Positions 28,912 through 40,686 of a DNA stretch of 64,000 bases are shown here, piece by piece. How positions within the stretch are numbered: the stretch's first letter is position 1; each line of letters begins with the position of its first letter. The DNA comes from Sphingobium sp. (GTDB taxonomy: Bacteria; Pseudomonadota; Alphaproteobacteria; Sphingomonadales; Sphingomonadaceae), in NCBI GenBank assembly GCA_009360885.1, contig SPEL01000002.1, positions 620,001 to 684,000 of the forward strand. Direction: 5' to 3'. The position numbers and the translations under genes are program-made. Under the pieces are notes generated by a model. It made no database searches, had not been told where the DNA came from, and saw only the letters and a program-made list of their open reading frames with translations.

Positions 28912-30920
28912 TCCGCGGCCTCCGCAAATTCTTCACCATGAACCAGTTCCGCCGAGCAACGCTGCATTGTTGGGCTGGCACGGCAAATACTGTTGGTGAG
29001 GTAAAAATCCTTAATCGGGTATGTAAACTCGCCCGATGCGGCAGCGGCCAAAGAAGGAGGCGCCCATTCATAAGCGACGAGTCCTTCTTCACCCAACGCA
29101 GGCACATCGGCAATCATCTTTGCACGAAGCTGCTCAAAGCTGTCGAACGGCAATGTTTTACCAAGCAATTGGCTGAGCGCCCGGAAAATAGACCAGTCCT
29201 CACGTGCGTCACCCGGCGCAAACACTGCCTTATCGCTTCGCTGAACACGCCCTTCAAGGTTCACATAAGTACCAGCCTTTTCGGCATAAGTCGCACCCGG
29301 CAGAATGATATCCGCCGCATGTGCACCCTTATCACCATGGTGACCGACATAGACCTTAAAGCTGTTCGGGAAAGCGGAATAATCAACTTCATCCGCACCC
29401 AGCGAGAAAAGAAGTTTCGGTGTAGCCGCCGCAACAGCCTTAACACCGCCCTGCACCGCATAGCCGAGCATCAGACCGCCCATACGCGCTGCGGCGAAAT
29501 GCAGCACATTATAGCCGTTCCAGCCATCTTTGATGAGGCCGAGTTTCTGAACCAGCGCCAATGTTGCGCCATGCACGCCATCCTTAGCGAGCGCGCCGCC
29601 ACCAACAAGCAGCAAAGGCCGCTCAGCCTTAGCAAAAGCATCAATCACAGCATCAGACAGATTATTCAGCAAGGCCGCGTCATTGCCGAGCCATTCCACT
29701 TTATAGGTAAGGTCTGTTTCCGGACCGATGGCGAAAACCTTCGCGCCCTTTTTAATCGCCTTACGAATACGCGTATTGATGAGCGGCGCTTCCCAGCGCA
29801 AATTGCTGCCGATCAGCAAAATGACATCCGCAGTCTCTACGCCCGCTATTGTGCTGTTGAAATTAACCGCTGCGAGATTCGACACGTCGTAATCAAGACC
29901 CGTCTGGCGACCTTCAAACAATGTGCCACCCAATGAACGCACCAGTTCGCGCGCCGCATACATGGTTTCACAGTCCAACATGTCACCGGCCAGCGCTGCG
30001 ACCGAATTGCCAGCCTGCTTCGCTACATCAGCGACAACTGCGAAGGCTTCATCCCAGCTTACCGGAATCAGCTTACCATCACGACGGGCATAAGGGCGAT
30101 CAAGCCGCTTACGCACCAGCGCATCAACATGATGGCGGGTTTTGTCAGTCGCCCATTCTTCGTTCACATCATCATTAACGCGAGGGAGGGCACGCAAAAC
30201 CTGACGGCCACGGCTATCAAGACGAATGTTGGTGCCCAATGCATCCATCACGTCAATAGCGAAGGTTTTCTTCAGTTCCCACGGACGCGCTTCAAACGCA
30301 TAAGGCCGCGATGTCAGCGCACCAACCGGGCAAAGATCCACGACATTGCCGGACAACTCGCTCTGTGCGGCATGTTCCAGATACGTAGTGATCTGCATAT
30401 TTTCGCCGCGATAAATAGCGCCGATTTCCGGCACACCCGCGACTTCTTCGGCAAAACGAACACAGCGCGTGCACTGAATGCAGCGTGTCATCACCGTCTT
30501 GACGATCGGCCCCATATATTTCTCGGTAACGGCCCGTTTATTCTCATGATAACGGCTATTGCCCTTACCATAAGCGACGGACTGATCCTGAAGGTCGCAT
30601 TCACCGCCCTGATCGCAAATCGGGCAATCCAGCGGGTGATTGATGAGAAGAAATTCCATCACCCCTTCGCGTGCTTTCTTCACCATCTCGCTGTCCGTAC
30701 GGATTTCCTGCCCATCAGCAGCAGGAAGCGCACAGCTTGCTTGCGGCTTGGGCGGCCCAGGCTTCACCTCGACCAGACACATGCGGCAATTGCCCGCGAT
30801 GGAAAGGCGTTCATGATAACAGAAGCGCGGGATTTCCTTTCCTGCAAGCTCACACGCCTGCAAAACCGTAGCCCCCGCCGGAACCTCTATCTCTACGCCA
30901 TCGACTGTGACTTTAGGCAT
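28908..30920 (-). CDS. nuoG: NADH-quinone oxidoreductase subunit G
   Basis: This 670-residue iron-sulfur subunit carries electrons from the NADH module. The N-terminal 2Fe-2S domain has C34 in FCYHERL, then CRMC and C near 64. The His-Cys3 and 4Fe-4S motifs follow in [19 protein letters not shown] and [12 protein letters not shown] molybdopterin-oxidoreductase-like domain without an obvious active-site cofactor ligand fills about 215-600. It starts one base after the nuoF stop. Confidence 0.97.
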   Translation of the reverse strand: MPKVTVDGVEIEVPAGATVLQACELAGKEIPRFCYHERLSIAGNCRMCLVEVKPGPPKPQASCALPAADGQEIRTDSEMVKKAREGVMEFLLINHPLDCPICDQGGECDLQDQSVAYGKGNSRYHENKRAVTEKYMGPIVKTVMTRCIQCTRCVRFAEEVAGVPEIGAIYRGENMQITTYLEHAAQSELSGNVVDLCPVGALTSRPYAFEARPWELKKTFAIDVMDALGTNIRLDSRGRQVLRALPRVNDDVNEEWATDKTRHHVDALVRKRLDRPYARRDGKLIPVSWDEAFAVVADVAKQAGNSVAALAGDMLDCETMYAARELVRSLGGTLFEGRQTGLDYDVSNLAAVNFNSTIAGVETADVILLIGSNLRWEAPLINTRIRKAIKKGAKVFAIGPETDLTYKVEWLGNDAALLNNLSDAVIDAFAKAERPLLLVGGGALAKDGVHGATLALVQKLGLIKDGWNGYNVLHFAAARMGGLMLGYAVQGGVKAVAAATPKLLFSLGADEVDYSAFPNSFKVYVGHHGDKGAHAADIILPGATYAEKAGTYVNLEGRVQRSDKAVFAPGDAREDWSIFRALSQLLGKTLPFDSFEQLRAKMIADVPALGEEGLVAYEWAPPSLAAAASGEFTYPIKDFYLTNSICRASPTMQRCSAELVHGEEFAEAAE

Positions 30921-30921
30921 A

Positions 30922-32268
30922 TTATTCCGCCGCCTCCATCATCGGTGCGCTGCCCTTATTCTCATTGATGCGCCGTTCAATTTCCGGGCGGAAATGACGG
31001 ATAAGCCCTTGAATCGGCCATGCAGCCGCATCACCCAATGCACAGATGGTGTGACCTTCAACCTGTTTCGTGACCTGAAACAGCATGTCGATTTCTTCGA
31101 TTTCCGCTTCACCGCTACGCAGGCGTTCCATCACGCGCCACATCCAGCCCGTGCCTTCACGGCACGGCGTACACTGGCCGCAGCTCTCATGCTTATAAAA
31201 ATAGCTGAGGCGGCTGATGGCGCGGACAATATCGGTGGATTTATCCATCACGATGACCGCCGCCGTTCCAAGGCCGGAACCTAATGCCCGCAGCCCGTCA
31301 AAGTCCATCGGCGCGTCCATGATCTGGGCTGCCGGAACCAACGGAACCGAAGACCCGCCGGGAATAACCGCTAGCAAATTATCCCATCCACCACGGATGC
31401 CACCGCAATGCCGATCAATCAATTCACGGAAAGAAATGCCCATGCTTTCTTCGACCACGCAAGGCTTATTCACATGCCCGCTGATCTGGAATAGCTTTGT
31501 GCCCTTATTATTGTCCCGACCGAAGCTGGAAAACCATGCTGCTCCGCGCCGCAAAATGGTCGGCGCAACAGCGATAGATTCCACATTATTAACGGTGGTC
31601 GGGCAACCATAAAGGCCAGCACCTGCCGGGAAAGGCGGCTTGAGGCGCGGCTGCCCCTTCTTGCCCTCAATGCTTTCGATCTGCGCGGTTTCCTCGCCGC
31701 AGATATAAGCCCCTGCCCCGCGATGCACGAACACATCAAAATCATAGCCAGAGCCACAAGCATTCTTGCCGACAAAGCCCTTCTCATAGGCTTGTTCGAC
31801 AGCCGCCATCAGCACCTTAGCTTCGTATATGAACTCACCGCGAATATAGATATAGGCAGCCCGTGCGCGCATTGCAAAACCAGCGACCAGCGCGCCTTCA
31901 ATCAGCTTATGCGGATCATGGCGTACAATTTCACGGTCCTTGCATGAACCCGGTTCAGATTCATCGGCGTTGATAACAAGAAAGCTGGGACGGCCATCTT
32001 TGCTTTCCTTGGGCATGAAGCTCCACTTCATACCGGTCGGGAAGCCAGCACCACCACGACCACGAAGGCCGGAAGCCTTCATCGTGTCGATAATGGCATC
32101 CTGCCCCATTTCGAGCAGCTTCTTGGTGTTATCCCAGTCGCCACGCTTCATCGCGGCGTCTACGCCCCAATCCTGAAAACCATAGAGATTGGTGAAGATA
32201 CGATCTTTGTCAGCAAGCGGCCCAACGAACGGAGCCGGTGCCGATACTGGCGTAGCTGCGTCGGTCAT
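30922..32268 (-). CDS. nuoF: NADH-quinone oxidoreductase subunit F
   Basis: This subunit of about 448 residues oxidises NADH. It has the NADH-binding [15 protein letters not shown] segment, the FMN-binding [14 protein letters not shown] segment, and the 4Fe-4S motif [12 protein letters not shown] near residue 355. The ATG at 32268 overlaps the nuoE stop as ATGA. The ATG at 32274, which adds two residues, is less likely. Confidence 0.96.
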   Translation of the reverse strand: MTDAATPVSAPAPFVGPLADKDRIFTNLYGFQDWGVDAAMKRGDWDNTKKLLEMGQDAIIDTMKASGLRGRGGAGFPTGMKWSFMPKESKDGRPSFLVINADESEPGSCKDREIVRHDPHKLIEGALVAGFAMRARAAYIYIRGEFIYEAKVLMAAVEQAYEKGFVGKNACGSGYDFDVFVHRGAGAYICGEETAQIESIEGKKGQPRLKPPFPAGAGLYGCPTTVNNVESIAVAPTILRRGAAWFSSFGRDNNKGTKLFQISGHVNKPCVVEESMGISFRELIDRHCGGIRGGWDNLLAVIPGGSSVPLVPAAQIMDAPMDFDGLRALGSGLGTAAVIVMDKSTDIVRAISRLSYFYKHESCGQCTPCREGTGWMWRVMERLRSGEAEIEEIDMLFQVTKQVEGHTICALGDAAAWPIQGLIRHFRPEIERRINENKGSAPMMEAAE

Positions 32269-32933
32269 GCCCATTCTCCGCGATAATCATGGTTTTCAGA
32301 GACCATTTCCTTCAAGGAAGTCGGCCCGCCTTCGGGACAGCTTGTCTGGCGCTCAATCTGCGGGCCAATTTTCGGCTGACGGCCAGCAGCGAGATCATCA
32401 AGAATTGCGCTCATGCTGTCATAGGTCAGATCTTCGAAATTATCATCGTTAATCTGAACCATTGGTGCATTGGTGCAAGCCCCCAGGCATTCCACCTCAG
32501 TGAGCGTGAATAGACCATCAGGCGTCGTATGCCCCTTGACCAGCCCTTTATTCTTGCACGCAGCAAACACGTCATCAGATCCACGCAACATGCATGGCGT
32601 CGTTCCGCATACCTGCACATGATAGCGGCCAACAGGCGCGAGATTATACATGGTGTAGAAGGTCGCGACCTCGTAAACGCGCATATACGGCATTTCGAGT
32701 TGATCCGCGATCGCTTCCATCACCGGCACCGGCAACCAGCCCTGCGTGCGCGTTTCTTCGCCAACCTGACGCTGAGCCAGATCAAGCAAAGCCATCACAG
32801 CACTGGCCTGACGCCCCTCAGGATAACGGGCGATAACCTTCTGCGTCTGCGCAGCATTTTCCGGCGTCCACTGGAAACCGCCCCAACGGGCGCGGACTTC
32901 TGCTTCATTAGGGATTTGAGGTGCGTCAGCCAT
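32265..32933 (-). CDS. nuoE: NADH-quinone oxidoreductase subunit E
   Basis: This 222-residue thioredoxin-like subunit carries the 2Fe-2S cluster N1a next to NuoF. The four ligands are visible in [11 protein letters not shown] and [11 protein letters not shown]. The C-terminal 45 residues after the fold, ending DYRGEWA, are longer than in E. coli NuoE (166 residues) but usual for alphaproteobacteria. Its ATG overlaps the nuoD stop (TAATG). Confidence 0.95.
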   Translation of the reverse strand: MADAPQIPNEAEVRARWGGFQWTPENAAQTQKVIARYPEGRQASAVMALLDLAQRQVGEETRTQGWLPVPVMEAIADQLEMPYMRVYEVATFYTMYNLAPVGRYHVQVCGTTPCMLRGSDDVFAACKNKGLVKGHTTPDGLFTLTEVECLGACTNAPMVQINDDNFEDLTYDSMSAILDDLAAGRQPKIGPQIERQTSCPEGGPTSLKEMVSENHDYRGEWA

Positions 32934-34192
32934 TAGCGGTCACATTCTCCAAACACGATGTCCATCGCGCCCAGAACGGCGGTGACATCAGCCAGCATAT
33001 GGCCCTTCATCAGATGATCCATTGCCTGCAAGTGCGAAAAGGCAGTTGGGCGAATCTTGCAGCGATAGGGTTTATTGGTCCCATCGCTGACCAGATAAAC
33101 GCCAAATTCCCCCTTGGGGCTTTCGGTCGCCACATAGACTTCGCCAGCCGGAACATGAAAGCCCTCGGTGTAGAGCTTGAAGTGATGAATAAGCGATTCC
33201 ATGCTGCTCTTCATCTCTCCGCGCTTAGGCGGTCCTACCTTGCGATCCAGCGTCATGATCGGGCCTTCCGGCATTTGCTGGAGGCACTGCTTCATAATGC
33301 GGGCGGACTGGCGAACTTCCTCCACCCGGACCATGAAACGGTCATAGCAGTCATAATTGGTGCCAACCGGAACATCAAATTCCATCCGGTCATAGACATC
33401 ATAAGGCTGCGATTTGCGAATATCCCACGCGATACCGGAACCACGGATCATCGGACCGGAAAAGCCCCATTTCAGCGCGTCTGCCTTCGGTACGATAGCG
33501 ATATCAACATTACGCTGCTTAAAGATACGGTTATCAGCAACAAGGCTGATTGCATCCTCGAACAAACGCGGCAAGCGAGTATCGAGCCAATCCGCAATAT
33601 CTGTGAGCAGCTTCAGCGGCACATCCTGATGGACGCCACCGGGACGGAACCACGCACTGTGCATACGCGCACCAGATGCACGCTCGAAGAAGTTAAGGCA
33701 GTCTTCGCGAATTTCGAACAGCCAGAGATTGGGCGTCATCGCGCCTACGTCCATCACATGCGAACCGAGGTTGAGCATATGATTACAGATGCGAGTCAGC
33801 TCCGCAAAGAACACGCGCAGATACTGCGCCCGCTCAGGAACCTCAAGGTTCAGTAGCTTTTCAACCGCCAGAACATAGCTATGCTCCATTCCCAGCGGGG
33901 AGCAATAATCCAGCCGGTCGAAATAAGGGAGCGCCTGCAAATAGGTCTTATGCTCAATCAGCTTTTCGGTGCCGCGATGCAGCAGGCCGATATGCGGATC
34001 GCAGCGCTCAACGATTTCACCGTCCATTTCCATGACGAGACGAAGAACGCCATGGGCCGCAGGGTGCTGAGGACCGAAGTTGACGGTGTAGTTACCAATA
34101 CCGTCCGGGTCAGACCCGGCACCATTGCCGACAATGACAGTGCGCTTATCCGGCACTTGTCCTTCGGTTTGCTCGAGTGCTTCGGCGCTCAT
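32933..34192 (-). CDS. nuoD: NADH-quinone oxidoreductase subunit D
   Basis: This 419-residue subunit forms the quinone-binding site with NuoB. Signatures are [16 protein letters not shown] near the N-terminus, [12 protein letters not shown], and LLYHTE-like and FGEYLVSDG-type C-terminal segments (here [11 protein letters not shown]), with the final FGECDR. The NuoC and NuoD genes are separate here rather than fused as in E. coli. Confidence 0.96.
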   Translation of the reverse strand: MSAEALEQTEGQVPDKRTVIVGNGAGSDPDGIGNYTVNFGPQHPAAHGVLRLVMEMDGEIVERCDPHIGLLHRGTEKLIEHKTYLQALPYFDRLDYCSPLGMEHSYVLAVEKLLNLEVPERAQYLRVFFAELTRICNHMLNLGSHVMDVGAMTPNLWLFEIREDCLNFFERASGARMHSAWFRPGGVHQDVPLKLLTDIADWLDTRLPRLFEDAISLVADNRIFKQRNVDIAIVPKADALKWGFSGPMIRGSGIAWDIRKSQPYDVYDRMEFDVPVGTNYDCYDRFMVRVEEVRQSARIMKQCLQQMPEGPIMTLDRKVGPPKRGEMKSSMESLIHHFKLYTEGFHVPAGEVYVATESPKGEFGVYLVSDGTNKPYRCKIRPTAFSHLQAMDHLMKGHMLADVTAVLGAMDIVFGECDR

Positions 34193-34821
34193 GCCTTACC
34201 CCCGTTCTTATCATCCGCCTTTTCATCACCCGGCAGCACATATTCTGCACCTTCCCAGGGACTCATAAAATCGAAATTGCGGAAATCCTGTGCCAGCTTA
34301 ACCGGCTCATAAATAACGCGCTTATCTTCTTCGGAATAGCGCACTTCAACATAGCCAGTCAGCGGGAAATCCTTGCGCTGCGGATGGCCGGAGAAGCCAT
34401 AATCCGTGAGAATACGGCGCAGGTCAGAATTGCCCGAGAATACAACACCATACATGTCATATACTTCACGCTCCAGCCAGCCAGCGACCGGCCACAAACC
34501 CGTCACAGATGGAACGGGCGTCGCCTCAGTCGCAGAAACCTTTACGCGAAGCCGGTGGTTCCGCGTTACAGAAAGCAGATGATAAACCACCTCAAACCGC
34601 TCCGCGCGGTCGAGATAATCTACACCGGCAATTTCCATTAGCTGCTGATACTGCGCTTCATCACGCAGCTTCGTCGCGACAGACAGCAGGGCATCACGCG
34701 CCACCACCAGCGTCACTTCATCATGCGCTTCGACGATATCAAGAAGATCAGACCCAAGCAGCGTCCGCAGTTCATCCGCAAGGCCGCCAATCGGCTGTAT
34801 CAGAGGTGCACTATGTCCCAT
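34189..34821 (-). CDS. nuoC: NADH-quinone oxidoreductase subunit C
   Basis: This peripheral subunit of about 210 residues has the conserved [12 protein letters not shown] segment, the [27 protein letters not shown] motif (family signature, split here by variable residues) and the [11 protein letters not shown] strand. I chose the ATG at 34821 because a purine-rich AAGGGGGG lies just upstream. A TTG at 34842 is also in frame. The nuoB stop overlaps the longer form. Confidence 0.94.
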   Translation of the reverse strand: MGHSAPLIQPIGGLADELRTLLGSDLLDIVEAHDEVTLVVARDALLSVATKLRDEAQYQQLMEIAGVDYLDRAERFEVVYHLLSVTRNHRLRVKVSATEATPVPSVTGLWPVAGWLEREVYDMYGVVFSGNSDLRRILTDYGFSGHPQRKDFPLTGYVEVRYSEEDKRVIYEPVKLAQDFRNFDFMSPWEGAEYVLPGDEKADDKNGGKA

Positions 34822-34831
34822 ACAGCCCCCC

Positions 34832-35407
34832 TTACCGCTCAACCGTGCCGATGCGGCGGATTTTCCGCTGCAACTGCATCACGCCATAGAGCAACGCTTC
34901 AGCCGTCGGAGGACAGCCGGGAACATAAATATCCACCGGCACAACCCGATCACACCCACGAACCACGCTATAGCTGTAGTGATAGTAACCACCACCATTG
35001 GCACAGCTACCCATGGAAATTACATATTTAGGCTCACTCATCTGGTCATAGACCCGACGCAGCGCAGGCGCCATTTTGTTGCAGAGCGTGCCAGCCACGA
35101 TCATCACGTCGCTCTGACGCGGGGACGCGCGCGGCGCGGCGCCAAAGCGTTCCATGTCATAGCGCGGCATGCTGACGTGGATCATCTCAACCGCACAGCA
35201 GGCAAGGCCGAAGGTCATCCACCAGAGCGAGCCGGTGCGCGCCCATTGGACCAGTTCCTCACTGGAGGTAACAAGGAAACCCTTGTCATTCACCTCATCC
35301 GTGAGGGACTTGAAAAATTCAGGATCAGGCTGCGATCCCGGCGCGGGCACCCGGCCGGTCGCGGGCCGTTCTAGCTCTACTCCCAATCCAGCGCTCCCTT
35401 CTTCCAC
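34832..35407 (-). CDS. nuoB: NADH-quinone oxidoreductase subunit B
   Basis: This subunit holds the terminal cluster N2, which reduces quinone. The four ligands lie in the tandem GLACCAVEM, the region before [19 protein letters not shown] and [11 protein letters not shown]. The 191-residue frame opens at a GTG that overlaps nuoA by 31 bases. A TTG at 35386, with AAGGGAG about seven bases upstream, would give a 184-residue protein starting MGVELERP, and I think this shorter form is equally likely. Confidence 0.95.
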   Translation of the reverse strand: MEEGSAGLGVELERPATGRVPAPGSQPDPEFFKSLTDEVNDKGFLVTSSEELVQWARTGSLWWMTFGLACCAVEMIHVSMPRYDMERFGAAPRASPRQSDVMIVAGTLCNKMAPALRRVYDQMSEPKYVISMGSCANGGGYYHYSYSVVRGCDRVVPVDIYVPGCPPTAEALLYGVMQLQRKIRRIGTVER

Positions 35408-35757
35408 GCATAAATGAGGCCGAGAACAAGCTCAGCGATAAAGATCATCATCGTCGCCCAACCAGCCCAGCCGATATGTTCGAGGCTGACAGACCATGGG
35501 AAGAGGAACGCAGCCTCCAGATCGAAAATAATGAACAGAATTGCGACCAGATAGAAGCGAACGTCAAACTGGTTACGAGGATCCTCAAAAGCCGGAAAGC
35601 CGCATTCATATTCGCTAAGCTTTGCCGGTGTTGGTTTCTGCGTGCCCGTAAGCTTGCCGACCAACATCGGCAAGAACACGAACGCACTGGAAAGCGCCAG
35701 CGCGACGAACAGAAAAATAAGGATCGGCAGATATTGGACGAGGTCGACCAAGTTCAT
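35377..35757 (-). CDS. nuoA: NADH-quinone oxidoreductase subunit A
   Basis: This 126-residue membrane subunit has three helices and the conserved loop [30 protein letters not shown] with the cysteine near residue 52 (described here in parts). It is the first gene of the complex I operon. I start it at the ATG at 35757; the open frame continues upstream to 35982 without NuoA-like sequence. About 180 bp of leader, including the cysQ terminator, separates it from cysQ. Confidence 0.93.
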   Translation of the reverse strand: MNLVDLVQYLPILIFLFVALALSSAFVFLPMLVGKLTGTQKPTPAKLSEYECGFPAFEDPRNQFDVRFYLVAILFIIFDLEAAFLFPWSVSLEHIGWAGWATMMIFIAELVLGLIYAWKKGALDWE

Positions 35758-35940
35758 CCCCTGCGGTGCAAATGTGATCTCTACGGGGCGCTTTAAGCCC
35801 GCTGCATGTGCGAAGCAAGGGGGGTAACCCATGAGAATGATTCGCAACAAATTTGGCACTTTTATGCGCTTCTCGCCAACCCCCCGGTTACTGCGGTTCA
35901 CAGCGCGCCAAGGCCATAAACACTCCCCTCGCAGAGGCAC

Positions 35941-35964
35941 AAAAAAAGGGGAAGAAATCTCCCC
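35941..35964 (-). terminator. Terminator after cysQ
   Basis: A short GGGGA / TCCCC stem (35948-35952 and 35960-35964) is followed on the minus strand by seven T. It lies about 30 bp past the cysQ stop and before the nuoA leader, so it separates the sulfate operon from the nuo operon. Confidence 0.6.
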
Positions 35965-35992
35965 CTCGCCCCCTTCCCACACTATCTATGCT

Positions 35993-36787
35993 CTAATCTG
36001 CTCCCGATTCTTTTATCGCAGAGAGAATTTCAGGTGCCAGCGCCCGATGGCAAATCAAAACATCCGGCAACCACGCCTCGGGCTGATTATAACGCAGCGG
36101 CGCACCGTTGATGCGTGAAGCATGCAGACCATGGGCCAGAGCAACGGCCACCGGGGCACAGCTATCCCATTCATACTGCCCGCCACTATGGAGGTAAATA
36201 TCAGCCTCCCCGCGCACCACCGCCATCGCCTTGGCCCCGGCAGACCCCATGGGAATCAGCTCAGCGCCCAGTTTTTTGGCCACTATCTGCGCCTGAGGGG
36301 AAGGCCGACTACGAGATACAACCATGCGCAACCGTTCAGATGATCGGGGCGGAGGTACAGGCTTCGCCCTGTCCGTCCGCAGCACCATCCCACCATCACC
36401 CAGCCCCGGCAACGCAACAGCGCCCACCACCGGCACGCCATCCACCGCCAGCCCGACATGAACGGCCCAATCCGGGCGCTCTTCACCATATTCACGCGAA
36501 CCATCAACCGGGTCGATAATCCAAACCCTCGATTTACCGAGGCGCTCTGCCGTGTCCCGACTTTCTTCAGAGAGCAGACCGTCATCAGGCCGCAGCGCGC
36601 GAATCGCATGGCATAGAAACTGGTTGGCGGTCTGATCCCCCGCCTTTCCCAGTTCTTTGGCCGGAAACACCCCCGACGCACGCACCGCGAGCAACAGTCG
36701 CCCCGCATGATATGCAAGATGCGCCGCTAATGCGGCATCATCCATCATGCGCGGCTCTTGCATCTGCTCTGCAACCACTTGCTCCAT
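35993..36787 (-). CDS. cysQ: 3'(2'),5'-bisphosphate nucleotidase CysQ
   Basis: CysQ hydrolyses 3'-phosphoadenosine 5'-phosphate (PAP) to AMP, removing the by-product of PAPS use. The 264-residue inositol-monophosphatase-fold protein has the metal-binding glutamates of LSEES (near 93), the motif WIIDPVDGSREY and the late EWDSCAPVAV. The ATG at 36787 overlaps the cysNC stop (TGATG). Its place directly after the sulfate activation genes supports the PAP role rather than inositol phosphatase activity. Confidence 0.9.
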   Translation of the reverse strand: MEQVVAEQMQEPRMMDDAALAAHLAYHAGRLLLAVRASGVFPAKELGKAGDQTANQFLCHAIRALRPDDGLLSEESRDTAERLGKSRVWIIDPVDGSREYGEERPDWAVHVGLAVDGVPVVGAVALPGLGDGGMVLRTDRAKPVPPPRSSERLRMVVSRSRPSPQAQIVAKKLGAELIPMGSAGAKAMAVVRGEADIYLHSGGQYEWDSCAPVAVALAHGLHASRINGAPLRYNQPEAWLPDVLICHRALAPEILSAIKESGAD

Positions 36788-38703
36788 CAAGGAATCAAAT
36801 GCGCCACTATGGCATCCGCAGCTTCATCAGCCGTAAGCGCCGTGGTATCGATATGAATTTCCGGGCTTTCCGGCGCTTCATAAGGAGAATCAATGCCGGT
36901 GAAGTTCTTAAGCTGACCAGAACGCGCCTTTTTATAAAGGCCCTTCACGTCGCGCTTCTCCGCCTCATCCAGCGGTGTGTTGACATGAATTTCGATAAAT
37001 TCGCCCGGCTGCATCATCTGGCGCACCATATCCCGCTCCGCCCGGAAAGGCGAGATGAAAGCGGTTATCACAATGAGGCCAGCATCTGTCATCAGCTTTG
37101 CCACTTCACCCACACGGCGGATATTTTCTACCCGGTCGGCATCGGTAAAGCCCAAATCCTTATTGAGGCCATGACGCACATTATCGCCATCTAGCAGGAA
37201 GGTGTGGCGGTTCATACGTGCAAGGCGCTGCTCCACCTTATTGGCAATGGTCGATTTCCCTGCGCCCGACAGGCCCGTCAGCCATAATACTGCCGGCTTC
37301 TGATTCTTGAGCGTCGCATGATGCGCCCGCCCTATATCCGTCGCCTGCCAATGGACATTATCCGCCCGACGCAGCGAGAAACGTATCATCCCCGCAGCGA
37401 CGGTCGCATTGCTGATCTTATCAATCAGAATGAACCCGCCCAGATCATGATTATCCGCATAAGGCGTGAAAGGAATGTGCCGGTCCGTGGTAACAGTCAG
37501 GACGCCAATGGCGTTCAGGTCCAGCGTCCGGGCCGCAAGCTGCTCCATGCTGTTCACATTGACCTGATATTTAGGCACGGACAGAGTGGCCGAAACCGTC
37601 TGGGTGCCAATTTTCAGCCAATATGCCCGACCGGGCAGCATCTCCGCCTCGTCCATCCAGACGAGCGTCGCTTCAAACTGATCGGCACATTCAACCGGAT
37701 CATCCGCGATGGTAATCACGTCACCACGCGAACAATCAATCTCATCCGCAAAACACAGGGTAACAGATTGTCCGGCAAGCGCCTCATCCAGATCACCGTC
37801 CATGGTCACGATACGGCTGACGGTGCTGGTTTTACCGCTGGGCAGCACCCGCACCGCATCACCGGGACGAATCACACCCGAAGAAATCTGGCCGGAAAAA
37901 CCGCGGAAATCGAGATTAGGCCGGTTGACCCATTGCACCGCCATGCGGAAAGGCTTTTGCGCGGCGGCACTATCGGCGACCTCAACCGTCTCCAGATGCT
38001 CCATCAGCGAAACACCATGATACCAGGGAGTATTTTCCGATAGGGTCGTGATATTATCGCCCTTGAAACCGGAAATCGGAATAGCCGTAAAATGGGTAAT
38101 ACCCAGTTCGCTGGCAAAGGCGCGATAGCTCATCAAAATGCGATTGAAAATGCTCTGGTCGTAATCGACCAGATCCATTTTATTGACCGCCAGCACGATA
38201 TTTTTAATGCCCAGCAAATGGCATAGATATGTATGCCGTCGCGTCTGGGTCAGCACGCCTTTGCGCGCGTCGATCAGGATAACAGCGAGATCGGCAGTAG
38301 ACGCACCCGTCACCATGTTGCGGGTATATTGCTCATGCCCCGGCGTATCTGCGACAATGAACTTACGCTTTTCCGTAGCGAAGAAGCGATAAGCAACGTC
38401 GATGGTGATGCCCTGCTCCCGCTCCGCCGCAAGGCCGTCAACAAGAAGCGCGAAGTCAATCTCCTGCCCCTGCGTGCCAACGCGCTTGCTGTCGGCCTCC
38501 AGCGCAGCAAGCTGATCCTCAAAGATCATCTTACTATCATAGAGAAGCCGCCCGATCAGGGTCGATTTCCCATCATCCACACTACCGCAAGTGATGAAGC
38601 GCAGCATCGTCTTATGCTGATGCACATCCAGATAGGCGTCGATATCCTCCGCAATCAGCGCATCGGTTTTGTAGATGGGTTCGTTGAGGGATGTTTCGGA
38701 CAT
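36787..38703 (-). CDS. cysNC: Bifunctional sulfate adenylyltransferase GTPase subunit / APS kinase
   Basis: This 638-residue fusion performs two steps. The CysN part (about 1-450) is an EF-Tu-like GTPase that drives adenylylation of sulfate by CysD. Its P-loop GSVDDGKST starts at residue 40, with DTPGHEQY and NKMDLVD following. The CysC part (about 455-638) is APS kinase, making PAPS, with Walker [10 protein letters not shown] near residue 475 and [10 protein letters not shown] later. The fusion matches the NodQ-type arrangement. The ATG overlaps the cysD stop (TGATG). Confidence 0.95.
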   Translation of the reverse strand: MSETSLNEPIYKTDALIAEDIDAYLDVHQHKTMLRFITCGSVDDGKSTLIGRLLYDSKMIFEDQLAALEADSKRVGTQGQEIDFALLVDGLAAEREQGITIDVAYRFFATEKRKFIVADTPGHEQYTRNMVTGASTADLAVILIDARKGVLTQTRRHTYLCHLLGIKNIVLAVNKMDLVDYDQSIFNRILMSYRAFASELGITHFTAIPISGFKGDNITTLSENTPWYHGVSLMEHLETVEVADSAAAQKPFRMAVQWVNRPNLDFRGFSGQISSGVIRPGDAVRVLPSGKTSTVSRIVTMDGDLDEALAGQSVTLCFADEIDCSRGDVITIADDPVECADQFEATLVWMDEAEMLPGRAYWLKIGTQTVSATLSVPKYQVNVNSMEQLAARTLDLNAIGVLTVTTDRHIPFTPYADNHDLGGFILIDKISNATVAAGMIRFSLRRADNVHWQATDIGRAHHATLKNQKPAVLWLTGLSGAGKSTIANKVEQRLARMNRHTFLLDGDNVRHGLNKDLGFTDADRVENIRRVGEVAKLMTDAGLIVITAFISPFRAERDMVRQMMQPGEFIEIHVNTPLDEAEKRDVKGLYKKARSGQLKNFTGIDSPYEAPESPEIHIDTTALTADEAADAIVAHLIP

Positions 38704-39614
38704 CAGAAATAGCCCTCCTGCTTCTTCTTTTCCATACCAGCCCCGCCAGCATCCTTATCAATGGCGCGGCCCTGCCGTTCTGATGTGGTGGTGAGCAAGG
38801 TTTCCTGAATCACCTCTGGCAAGGTGGTGGCGCTACTCTCCACCGCGCCGGTCAGCGGATAGCAGCCCAGAGTGCGAAAGCGGATAGAGCGCATCACTGG
38901 CTCTTCCCCCGGTTGCAGCGGGAAGCGGTCATCATCGACCATCAATATCATACCATCGCGCTCTACCGTCGGACGCGGCTCCGCAAAATATAGCGGCACA
39001 ATCGGAATATTATTGAGGTGAATATACTGCCAGATGTCTAGCTCCGTCCAATTACTGATCGGGAATATTCGGACACTCTCACCCTTATTCTTGCGCGCAT
39101 TATAGAGATGCCAGAGTTCGGGGCGCTGATTTTTTGGGTCCCAGCGATGATTCGCTGAACGGAAGGAGAAAATACGTTCCTTAGCCCGGCTTTTTTCTTC
39201 GTCACGGCGTGCCCCACCAAAGGCCGCGTCAAAACCATAAAGGTCCAGCGCCTGCTTCAACCCTTCGGTTTTCCACATATCGGTATGGAGTGCGCCATGG
39301 TCGAACGGATTGATGCCGCGCTCTTTCGCTTCAGGGTTTTGATAGACGAGCAATTCCATACCGCTTTCCTGCGCCATCCGGTCCCGCAGATCATACATGG
39401 CACGGAATTTCCATGTCGTATCGACATGAAGCAAAGGAAAAGGCGGCGGCGAAGGGTAAAAAGCCTTACGCGCCAGATGCAGCAGCACAGCCGAATCCTT
39501 ACCCACAGAATACAGCAGCACCGGACGCTCTGCCTCAGCGATAACCTCACGGAAAATAGTGATACTCTCCGCCTCCAGACGCTCCAGATGCGTGAGTTGC
39601 CGAACCGACGCCAT
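38703..39614 (-). CDS. cysD: Sulfate adenylyltransferase subunit 2
   Basis: CysD is the ATP pyrophosphatase-type catalytic subunit of ATP sulfurylase and makes adenylyl sulfate with CysN. The 303-residue form begins at the ATG at 39614, close to E. coli CysD length, with [10 protein letters not shown] and the PP-loop-like [15 protein letters not shown] near residue 34. Later signatures are DTTWKF and [23 protein letters not shown] at 39647 is an alternative start. It is first in cysD-cysNC-cysQ; no operator is obvious upstream. Confidence 0.94.
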   Translation of the reverse strand: MASVRQLTHLERLEAESITIFREVIAEAERPVLLYSVGKDSAVLLHLARKAFYPSPPPFPLLHVDTTWKFRAMYDLRDRMAQESGMELLVYQNPEAKERGINPFDHGALHTDMWKTEGLKQALDLYGFDAAFGGARRDEEKSRAKERIFSFRSANHRWDPKNQRPELWHLYNARKNKGESVRIFPISNWTELDIWQYIHLNNIPIVPLYFAEPRPTVERDGMILMVDDDRFPLQPGEEPVMRSIRFRTLGCYPLTGAVESSATTLPEVIQETLLTTTSERQGRAIDKDAGGAGMEKKKQEGYF

Positions 39615-39815
39615 ATTTTTCGCTGCCTTCCCGTGTAATTTGCGCACGCTAACTGCCTTTCCTCCGATTCTCAGGCAACAAACTATTTGCAGGGAGGATG
39701 GGAGAAAAATTTTTCACCCATGCGTTAAAAAATCTTCACAGGCCCATGATGACATGCTATTGCAATTAATTATCAGAAGTACATATTTGCACTAGGCATT
39801 GAGGGTTTAGCAAAG

Positions 39816-39986
39816 ATGTTGGTTTGCGTTTGCAATGGAATAAGGGAAAAAGACTTTCGCGCAGCCGTGCGTGAAGGTGCCCCCACCCCCTGCACCGCTT
39901 ATGCCCGTATTGGCCATCGCGCCAAATGTGGACAATGCGTACCATTTGCAAAAACCATCATTGAAAATGAGCAAATGAGTAACTGA
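39816..39986 (+). CDS. bfd: Bacterioferritin-associated ferredoxin
   Basis: This short 56-codon gene encodes a 2Fe-2S ferredoxin that reduces bacterioferritin and lets stored iron out. The four cluster cysteines are arranged as CVCNGI near residue 4, then CTAYARIGHRAKCGQC with two more near 38 and 41 (C-x2-C), together with the family's basic residues for Bfr binding. It has GAGGG about ten bases upstream of the ATG. It precedes bfr by 133 bp on the same strand. Upstream, ATTGCAATTAATTATCA (about 39759-39775) resembles iron-responsive regulator sites of alphaproteobacteria, but this is weak. Confidence 0.9.
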   Translation: MLVCVCNGIREKDFRAAVREGAPTPCTAYARIGHRAKCGQCVPFAKTIIENEQMSN

Positions 39987-40119
39987 AACAACAATATCGC
40001 AAATATTGCGAAATATTATCACAGTTGTCCACGCATTTTTTCTTGCGGAGGACCCTCTTAACATTTCCGAAACATGCGCCTATAACGGGGTTTTACGACA
40101 ACACCCCGGAGCATTGATT

Positions 40120-40605
40120 ATGAAGGGCGATTCCAAAGTCATTGAGTTGCTGAATGAGGCACTCAAGAATGAACTCACCGCCATCAACCAGTATTTTCTG
40201 CATTACCGTATGCTCAACCATTGGGGTGTCCTGAAGCTCGCTAAATTTGAATATGGCGAATCGATCGATGAAATGAAGCATGCCGATAAGCTGGCAGAGC
40301 GCATATTGTTCCTCGATGGCATTCCCAATTTCCAGTTGCTGGGCCGCCTGAAAATCGGTGAAACGGTCGAAGAAATATTGAAGGCCGATCTTGAACTGGA
40401 AATGGAAGCCCTGCCGCCCCTGCGCGAAGGCGTCGCTTATTGCGAAAGTATCCGCGATTATGTGACCCGCGATCTGTTTGCCTCGATCCTTCAGAACGAA
40501 GAAGATCATATTGACATGATCGAAACGCAGTTTGAACTGATTGAGCGTATCGGTATCCAGAATTATATTCAGCTTAATTCCAGCTCAATTGAAGAAGCGC
40601 ATTAA
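40120..40605 (+). CDS. bfr: Bacterioferritin
   Basis: This 161-residue ferritin subunit forms a 24-mer iron store. All ferroxidase-centre residues are present: Glu18, Glu51, His54, Glu94, Glu127 and His130. The heme-ligating Met52 is also present, so the shell should bind heme between subunits. The start is the ATG at 40120, with CGGAG upstream. It follows bfd, pairing storage with its release partner, and is ended by a very strong terminator. Confidence 0.97.
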   Translation: MKGDSKVIELLNEALKNELTAINQYFLHYRMLNHWGVLKLAKFEYGESIDEMKHADKLAERILFLDGIPNFQLLGRLKIGETVEEILKADLELEMEALPPLREGVAYCESIRDYVTRDLFASILQNEEDHIDMIETQFELIERIGIQNYIQLNSSSIEEAH

Positions 40606-40622
40606 TTTCATAAAATATGACA

Positions 40623-40666
40623 TAGAAAAAGCGCCTCAGTCAGGAATGACCGAGGCGCTTTTTCTA
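40623..40666. terminator. Bidirectional terminator between bfr and suhB
   Basis: A near-perfect inverted repeat with 20-base arms (40623-40642 and 40647-40666) has one mismatch and a four-base loop. The stem is GC-rich in the middle and has five A and five T at the ends, so it can stop transcription from both convergent genes. Confidence 0.9.
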
Positions 40667-40686
40667 TAGGCAGCTACTGCGATTAT

